From Massilia sp. Root133 (GTDB lineage: Bacteria; Pseudomonadota; Gammaproteobacteria; Burkholderiales; Burkholderiaceae_D), in the NCBI RefSeq assembly GCF_001426525.1, contig NZ_LMEW01000005.1:62001-126000 (forward strand): 64,000 nucleotides of DNA, written 5' to 3'. A program made the position numbers and the translations under genes. Position 1 is the first letter of the stretch; each line of letters starts with the position of its first letter. Of this stretch, positions 61,169 through 64,000 are shown piece after piece. Below the pieces are notes generated by a model. The model was not told the origin of the DNA. It did not search any database and saw only the letters and a program-made list of their open reading frames with translations.

Positions 61169-62506
61169 ATGAATCACGATGCACGCCGCCGCACCATCCT
61201 GGGACTGGGCACGGCACTCGCCGGCGCCGCGCTGCTGCCGGCCGCCGCGCACGCCGCTGCCTCGCGGGGAACGTTCCCCAAAGGCTTCCTGTGGGGCGCC
61301 GCGATTGCAGGCCACCAGGCGGAGGGCGATAACGTCGCGAGCGACGCCTGGCTGCTGGAAAACATCCAGCCGACGGAGTTCAAGGAGCCGTCGGGCGCCG
61401 CCGTCGACCACTACCGCCTGTACGACCGGGACATCGCGACCCTGGCGAGCCTCGGCCTGAACACGTTCCGCTTCTCGGTCGAGTGGGCGCGCGTGGAACC
61501 TGTGGAGGGCATGTTCTCGGTGGCGGCGCTGGAGCATTACCGCGACGTGCTGCTGTCCTGCCGCAGGCACAAGGTGAAGGCGATGGTGAGCTTCAATCAC
61601 TTCGTCACGCCCGCGTGGTTCGCGGCGCGCGGCGGCTGGGAAGCGGACGATTCCGCGCAGCTGTATGCACGCTATTGCGACAAGGTCGCGCGCCACCTGG
61701 GCGACCTGATCGACTATGCGACGACGTTCAACGAACCGAACCTGCCGCGCCTGTTGTTCGGCATTCCGGGTCCGCTGTCCGGCATGGCCGACAACCCGCG
61801 CATGAAGGAAATGCTGGCGAAGGCCGGCCAGCTGGCGGGCACGGGTAAATGGTCGTCGTGGATCTTCGGCGATTTCGCGAAGATCGAGGCCGGCCTGCTG
61901 AAGGGCCATGCGGCTGCGTACCAGGCCATCAAGGCCGTGCGCCCGCAACTGCCCGTCGGCTTCTCGATCGCGATCGCGGACGACCAGGCCGTCGACGGCG
62001 GCGAGGCCATGCGTGACCGCAAGCGCGCCATCGCGTACGAGCCGTGGTTCCGCGCGATCGCGGAGCACGGCGATTTCATCGGCGTGCAGACTTATACGCG
62101 CGAATTGATCGGGCCCGACGGCGTGCGGCCGCCGCCAAAGGATGCGACGTTCACGTCGGCGCACATGGAGTACTACCCGCAGGCGCTGGAGGCCACGATC
62201 CGCTACACGGCGCAGCACGTGAAGGTGCCGATCTACGTGACGGAAAACGGCATGTCGACGGACGACGACAGCCAGCGCATCGCGTACATCCGCTCGGCCG
62301 TGGGCGGCGTCGCGAACTGCCTGAAGGACGGCATTCCCGTGAAGAGCTACATCCATTGGTCGCTGCTGGACAACTTCGAGTGGATCTTCGGCTATGGCCC
62401 GCATTACGGCCTCATTGCCGTGGACCGCGCGACGATGAAGCGCACGGTGAAACCGAGCGCCCGCGTGCTCGGGCAGATCGCGCGGGCGAACGGCATCGCG
62501 GCGTGA
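61169..62506 (+). CDS. Glycoside hydrolase family 1 beta-glucosidase with export signal
   Basis: 445 aa. A leader with consecutive arginines (ARRRTILGLGTALAG, ending near AHAAA) suggests Tat export. GH1 core: FLWGAAIAGHQAEG, acid/base Glu189 (TTFNEPN) and nucleophile Glu359 (YVTENG), with SLLDNFEW near the end. It hydrolyses beta-glucosides, probably in the periplasm, and complements the cytoplasmic GH3 at 6339. Export of a GH1 enzyme is less common than cytosolic location. Its end is followed by the dyad at 62513. Confidence 0.9.
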   Translation: MNHDARRRTILGLGTALAGAALLPAAAHAAASRGTFPKGFLWGAAIAGHQAEGDNVASDAWLLENIQPTEFKEPSGAAVDHYRLYDRDIATLASLGLNTFRFSVEWARVEPVEGMFSVAALEHYRDVLLSCRRHKVKAMVSFNHFVTPAWFAARGGWEADDSAQLYARYCDKVARHLGDLIDYATTFNEPNLPRLLFGIPGPLSGMADNPRMKEMLAKAGQLAGTGKWSSWIFGDFAKIEAGLLKGHAAAYQAIKAVRPQLPVGFSIAIADDQAVDGGEAMRDRKRAIAYEPWFRAIAEHGDFIGVQTYTRELIGPDGVRPPPKDATFTSAHMEYYPQALEATIRYTAQHVKVPIYVTENGMSTDDDSQRIAYIRSAVGGVANCLKDGIPVKSYIHWSLLDNFEWIFGYGPHYGLIAVDRATMKRTVKPSARVLGQIARANGIAA

Positions 62507-62512
62507 AAGGGC

Positions 62513-62525
62513 GATAGCAGGTATC
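62513..62525. promoter_or_regulatory. LysR-type dyad before the amidohydrolase operon
   Basis: GATAGCAGGTATC, 6 bp after the GH1 stop. Its centre is 43 bp before the -10 box of the following promoter, matching the sites at 23963, 55082 and 55140. Confidence 0.55.
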
Positions 62526-62538
62526 GCCAAAATGGGCT

Positions 62539-62567
62539 TTGGCCGGATGGGGTCCGGCCGCTACGCT
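62539..62567 (+). promoter_or_regulatory. Sigma70-type promoter of the amidohydrolase operon
   Basis: TTGGCC (62539-62544), a 17-bp spacer and TACGCT (62562-62567). Confidence 0.4.
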
Positions 62568-62600
62568 AGGCCTATCGAATGAACTACAGGGAGACACAAC

Positions 62601-63842
62601 GTGGGCGGTATCATTTTTGAAAACGTAAGGATCTTCGACGGCAGCCAGATGCGCCCGGGGACCGGCGCGGTGCGCGTGGAGGGCAGCCGCATCGCCGAGG
62701 TGGCCGACGGCACGCGCGGCATCACGGCGCTGGCCGGCGACCGCGTGATCGACGGGCGGGGCAGCACATTGATGCCCGGCCTCGTCGAGGCGCATGCGCA
62801 TCTGTCGTGGCCCAGCTCCGTCGAGCGCTTCGTGCCCGGCATGGCGCTGCCGCCGGAAGACCTCGTGCTGACGACGGCCCGCAACGCGCGCATCCTGCTC
62901 GACCATGGCTTCACGAGCGCCTATTCGGCGGGTGCGCTGAGCAAGACGGTCGAGACGGTGCTGAACACCTTCATCACGAGCGGCGGCATGCCGGGGCCGC
63001 GCCTCGTCGCGTCGTCGATCGAGCGCGAACCGCCGACCATCGAGGAACTCGATCCGGGCAAGGTCGCGGAGCACGGCCGCGGACCCGACGCCGTGCGCGC
63101 CTTCGTGAAGGACTGCGCCTCGATCGGCGCCAAGTCCGTCAAGTTCCTGCTGTCCGGCGAGGATGCGCTGAAACCGGGCGCATCGCAACAGCTGATGTAC
63201 ACGCAGGAAGAAGCCGATGCGGCCGGCGAGCAGGCGCGCGAATCGGGCGTGTGGCTCGCGTGCCATGCGCAGGCGTCCGACGCCGTCAAGATGGGGCTGC
63301 GCGCGGGCTTTCGCGTGCTGTACCACTGCACGTACGCGGACGAGGAAGCGCTGGACATGCTGGAAGCGCGCCGCGACGACGTCTTCATCGCGCCGGCCAT
63401 CGGCATCATCCAGGCGACCCTGGACGCCGCGCCGCCGCCGCACTTCGACATGAGCCACATGAAGAAAAGCGCGGCCGAGGTGCTGGAGCTGCAGAGAAAG
63501 CTCGTGCCGGAACTGCGCCGGCGCGGCCTGCGCGTGCTGCCGGGCGGCGACTACGGCTTCCCGTTCAACCCGAACGGCCGCAACGCGCGCGACCTGGAAC
63601 TGTTCGTGAACCTGCTGGGGTACACGCCGGAAGAGGCGCTGTCCGCCGCGACCCTGCTGGGCGGCTTGCTGATGGGCATGGGCGACGAGCTGGGACAGGT
63701 GAAGCCCGGCTTCCTTGCCGACCTGCTGCTCGTCGACGGCGATCCGACGCAGGACGTGACGATCCTGCAGGACCGCAAGCGCCTGCGCGCCATCATGAAG
63801 GATGGGCGCTTCCACAAGGATCCGGCGCTGGCCGCACTGTAA
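62601..63842 (+). CDS. Metal-dependent amidohydrolase (imidazolonepropionase-like)
   Basis: 413 aa from the GTG at 62601, behind CAGGGAGACACAAC. Urease-superfamily features: GSTLMPGLVEAHAHLSW with the H-x-H pair, a Lys in KSVKFLLSGED, His in WLACHAQASD and LYHCTYADEE, and the C-terminal GFLADLLLVDGDPTQD. These enzymes hydrolyse cyclic amides, lactones or esters. In this setting a lactone from ring cleavage is possible, but the substrate is unknown. It begins a new transcription unit. Confidence 0.85.
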   Translation: MGGIIFENVRIFDGSQMRPGTGAVRVEGSRIAEVADGTRGITALAGDRVIDGRGSTLMPGLVEAHAHLSWPSSVERFVPGMALPPEDLVLTTARNARILLDHGFTSAYSAGALSKTVETVLNTFITSGGMPGPRLVASSIEREPPTIEELDPGKVAEHGRGPDAVRAFVKDCASIGAKSVKFLLSGEDALKPGASQQLMYTQEEADAAGEQARESGVWLACHAQASDAVKMGLRAGFRVLYHCTYADEEALDMLEARRDDVFIAPAIGIIQATLDAAPPPHFDMSHMKKSAAEVLELQRKLVPELRRRGLRVLPGGDYGFPFNPNGRNARDLELFVNLLGYTPEEALSAATLLGGLLMGMGDELGQVKPGFLADLLLVDGDPTQDVTILQDRKRLRAIMKDGRFHKDPALAAL

Positions 63843-63852
63843 GGAGGTCGAA

Positions 63853-64000
63853 TGACGTTGAGCGACAAGCATCTGGAGATCCTGCGCGCGGTCCGCGCGG
63901 CCGGCCCCGTGATCGATCCGCCGGCCGCGAAGGCGCTGTATGCGCCGCTGCTGGAAGGCATGCCGCGCGGCGCGGAACCCGTGCGCGACGTCGTCTACGG
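63853..64000 (+). CDS. Probable alpha/beta hydrolase (esterase), N-terminal fragment
   Basis: The first 49 residues are visible (start after AAGGAGGTCGA, 10 bp past the amidohydrolase stop). The pattern PVIDPPAAKALYAPLLEGMPRG resembles the cap region of HSL-type acetyl-esterase/lipase proteins. The catalytic part lies beyond the window, so the call is tentative. Confidence 0.5.

Overview
The window is high-GC, densely packed DNA from a Gram-negative bacterium. Three TonB-dependent receptors, Tat-type signals, a pobA/pca ring-cleavage route and REP-like palindromes suggest a betaproteobacterium of the Oxalobacteraceae (Massilia/Telluria/Herbaspirillum type). That placement is inference. I see no tRNA, rRNA, insertion sequence, phage gene or CRISPR array. 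Almost everything reads as one catabolic island for aromatic glycosides, most likely plant flavonoid O- and C-glycosides.

Layout. (1) 1-5005, minus strand: arylsulfotransferase-like protein, TonB receptor, sulfatase. (2) 5248-12417, plus: LLM flavin oxidoreductase, GH3 glycosidase, FMN reductase, a two-subunit GMC dehydrogenase of the glucoside 3-dehydrogenase type, and a TetR regulator. (3) 12482-18836, plus: three xylose-isomerase-like TIM barrels, two MFS carriers and a NodD-like LysR regulator. (4) 19005-23838, plus: MFS carrier, C-glycoside deglycosidase alpha and beta subunits, a further TIM barrel and a Gfo/Idh oxidoreductase. (5) 24078-32727, plus: TonB receptor, alpha/beta hydrolase, extradiol-type VOC dioxygenase, Rieske ferredoxin, FAD monooxygenase, cyclase, FAH-family hydrolase and a Tat-signal TIM barrel; this resembles the naringenin (fde) pathway of Herbaspirillum. 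(6) 32827-37388, minus: two tandemly duplicated hybrid histidine kinases. (7) 37468-44664: pcaHG, pcaB, a PcaC-PcaD fusion, an IclR regulator, an AraC regulator and pobA. (8) 44678-54985, minus: TonB receptor, GH106 rhamnosidase, nucleoside-hydrolase-like protein, esterase, GH2 glycosidase. (9) 55224-64000, plus: MFS carrier, HbpS-like protein, ACMSD-type decarboxylase, a second extradiol dioxygenase, a second FAH hydrolase, an MhpA-like monooxygenase, GH1, an amidohydrolase and the start of an esterase.

How it fits together (inference). TonB receptors import glycosides. GH106, GH2, GH3 and GH1 remove O-linked sugars. The periplasmic GMC dehydrogenase oxidises the sugar C3-OH, the MFS carrier imports the 3-keto product, and the CGD alpha/beta pair breaks the C-C glycosidic bond. 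TIM barrels and the Gfo/Idh enzyme recycle the keto-sugar. Two monooxygenase/extradiol modules open the polyphenol ring, and pobA/pca consume the 4-hydroxybenzoate or protocatechuate released.

Regulation. Two operator families tie the regions together. A 20-bp palindrome centred on AATT occurs at four promoters, at three of them over the -10 box, and suits the local TetR repressor. A nod-box-like element (ATC-N9-GAT-N7-ATC, or its GATA-N5-TATC core) lies at five promoters. In four of these its centre is 42-43 bp before the -10 box, which suits the NodD-like activator. The C-deglycosidase promoter carries both.
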